A stretch of DNA of 6,258 nucleotides from Spirochaetia bacterium (GTDB lineage Bacteria; Spirochaetota; Spirochaetia; Treponematales; Breznakiellaceae), in NCBI GenBank assembly GCA_025997715.1, contig BNUY01000157.1:1-6258 (forward strand), in the 5' to 3' direction. Under the pieces are notes generated by a model, which made no database searches, was not told the DNA's origin, and saw nothing but the letters and a program-made list of their open reading frames with translations. This document shows, in pieces, positions 5,348 to 6,258 of this stretch. Made by a program: the position numbers and the translations under genes. Numbering within the stretch: position 1 is the first letter of the stretch; each line of letters begins with the position of its first letter.

Positions 5348-5905
5348 ATGAATTTTATAGCCATGGATTTTGAGACTGCGAAATATTCCCGGGAGAGCGC
5401 CTGTGCGGTGGGGCTGGTAAGGTTCCGTGACGGAAAAGCCCAGGAAAGCTTCTATTCCCTGATACGTCCGCCCATTCTCTACATCCGTCCGGATTTTACG
5501 GACATCCATGGCATTACGGTTGATGATGTTGAGGATGCTCCCACCTTTGAGGAGCTTTGGGAAACCGACATACTGCCCTTCATTGGTGATTTGCCCCTGG
5601 CGGCCCACAATGCCCCCTTTGACATGGGGATATTGCAGTCGGTATTGGAATGGTATGAATTGCCGATCCCCGCTCTGAATTATTTTTGTACCCTGATGTT
5701 GTCCAGAAATGTCTGGCCCCGCCTTAAATCCCACAGCCTTCCTAACCTTGGAGCCCACTTCGGCATCGTGTACGAAGCCCACAATGCCCTGGACGATGCC
5801 CATACTTGTGGAGATATTGCCTGCCTCGCGGCAGAGAAAACCGGCAGCGCCGACCTGAAGAGTCTGCTCCATGCCGCACGGGTGGGGATGAAGGTTCTGG
5901 CGTAG
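5348..5905 (+). CDS. DnaQ-like DEDDh 3'-5' exonuclease
   Basis: This 185-residue protein is a single exonuclease domain of the type found in the DNA polymerase III epsilon subunit. All catalytic positions are visible: Exo I DFET with D7 and E9, Exo II HNAPFDMGIL with D92, and Exo III HNALDDA with H145 and D150 (the HxAxxD pattern of the DEDDh class). It should remove nucleotides from 3' ends using two metal ions. The form with CTLMLSRNVWPRLKSHSLPN is a stand-alone repair or processing exonuclease seen in many bacteria; whether it proofreads for the replicase is not shown, and no polymerase-binding tail is evident. The ATG at 5348 is chosen because the family typically starts MNFIAMDFETA-like. 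AGGGGAG (5328-5334) lies 13 bases upstream, a long spacing. The frame continues upstream to 5279 but those 23 codons do not resemble the family. The gene follows the NFACT gene on the same strand and converges with aspS. Confidence 0.9.
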   Translation: MNFIAMDFETAKYSRESACAVGLVRFRDGKAQESFYSLIRPPILYIRPDFTDIHGITVDDVEDAPTFEELWETDILPFIGDLPLAAHNAPFDMGILQSVLEWYELPIPALNYFCTLMLSRNVWPRLKSHSLPNLGAHFGIVYEAHNALDDAHTCGDIACLAAEKTGSADLKSLLHAARVGMKVLA

Positions 5906-5910
5906 TGTTC

Positions 5911-6258
5911 CTACGGCGTAACCCGTTTCCTGTCCCTCGGGAATAAGCTCGCTTCCTTCACATTGGCCAGCCCCAGCAGTTTTTGTGTGAGCCGCTCGCA
6001 GCCGATGGCAAAACCGCCGTGGGGGGGGCAGCCGTACTTTAAGAGCGCCTGGTAGTTTTCCATATCCTCCGGCTTGAGGCCGAACCGGGGGAGCACCTCC
6101 AGGAAGGCGTTGTAATCATGCTGACGTTTCCCGCCGGTGGTGATCTCCAGGCCCCGGAAGAGGCAGTCGAAGCTCATGGTGGAGGCGGCTTTCCCGTCAC
6201 CCAGGTCCAGTGGGTAGGTGTAGAAGGGCCGGTGCCGCCGGGGGAACTGGTTTACAAA
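5911..6258 (-). CDS. aspS: Aspartyl-tRNA synthetase, archaeal type, C-terminal part (partial)
   Basis: The frame is open to the right edge of the window, so the 5' part lies outside. The 115 visible residues begin FVNQFPRRHRPFYTYPLD and end LFPRDRKRVTP. They cover the end of the class II catalytic core: the RPFY-PLD segment, the SFDCLFRGLEITTGGKRQHD segment, and motif 3 GGFAIGCERLTQKLLGL with its ATP-binding arginine. The LFPRDRKR-TP terminus is characteristic of the archaeal-type AspRS (AspS2) rather than the longer bacterial type with a GAD insertion, or AsnRS. The enzyme charges tRNA with aspartate; enzymes of this type can be discriminating or can also charge tRNA-Asn for later amidation, and the deciding anticodon-binding domain is not in view. 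The ATG at 6177 is internal, not the start. The stop codon lies five bases from that of the convergent exonuclease gene. Confidence 0.93.
   Translation of the reverse strand, partial: FVNQFPRRHRPFYTYPLDLGDGKAASTMSFDCLFRGLEITTGGKRQHDYNAFLEVLPRFGLKPEDMENYQALLKYGCPPHGGFAIGCERLTQKLLGLANVKEASLFPRDRKRVTP

Overview
The window looks like a piece of a chromosome from a spirochaete of the Treponema group, possibly a gut or termite-gut type. This is inferred from the kind of proteins present: a short NFACT protein beside a DnaQ-like exonuclease and an archaeal-type aspartyl-tRNA synthetase, a small lipoprotein with a lipobox, a probable outer-membrane barrel protein, and a YefM/RelE-type toxin-antitoxin pair. 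The sequence alone does not prove the genus.

Left part (1-1401, + strand): the 3' end of a probable outer-membrane beta-barrel protein is followed by a complete lipoprotein gene, closed by a strong intrinsic terminator. Both products would sit in the cell envelope.

Middle part (about 1413-3690, everything on the - strand): an accessory block, partly very AT-rich. In the direction of transcription it holds a toxin-antitoxin operon with a near-consensus promoter and a palindromic operator. Next comes a roughly 430-base non-coding stretch with several very short perfect hairpins, a possible gene remnant and a pair of 29-bp direct repeats. Last is an AAA/DUF4143 ATPase gene with a perfect-consensus promoter and a good ribosome binding site, but with an in-frame TAG at codon 9, just before Walker A. 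One micro-hairpin of the same design as those in the non-coding stretch lies in frame inside the toxin gene and appears to have added about five residues.

Right part (3691-6258): GC-rich housekeeping genes. An NFACT/RqcH-type ribosome quality control protein and a DEDDh exonuclease read rightward. They converge with the 3' end of aspS, with only five bases between the two stop codons.

I did not find an obvious new multi-gene system. The observations most worth following are the micro-hairpin family with its in-frame copy in the toxin, the amber-interrupted ATPase under an intact promoter with tandem upstream repeats, and the altered DR motif in the NFACT protein.
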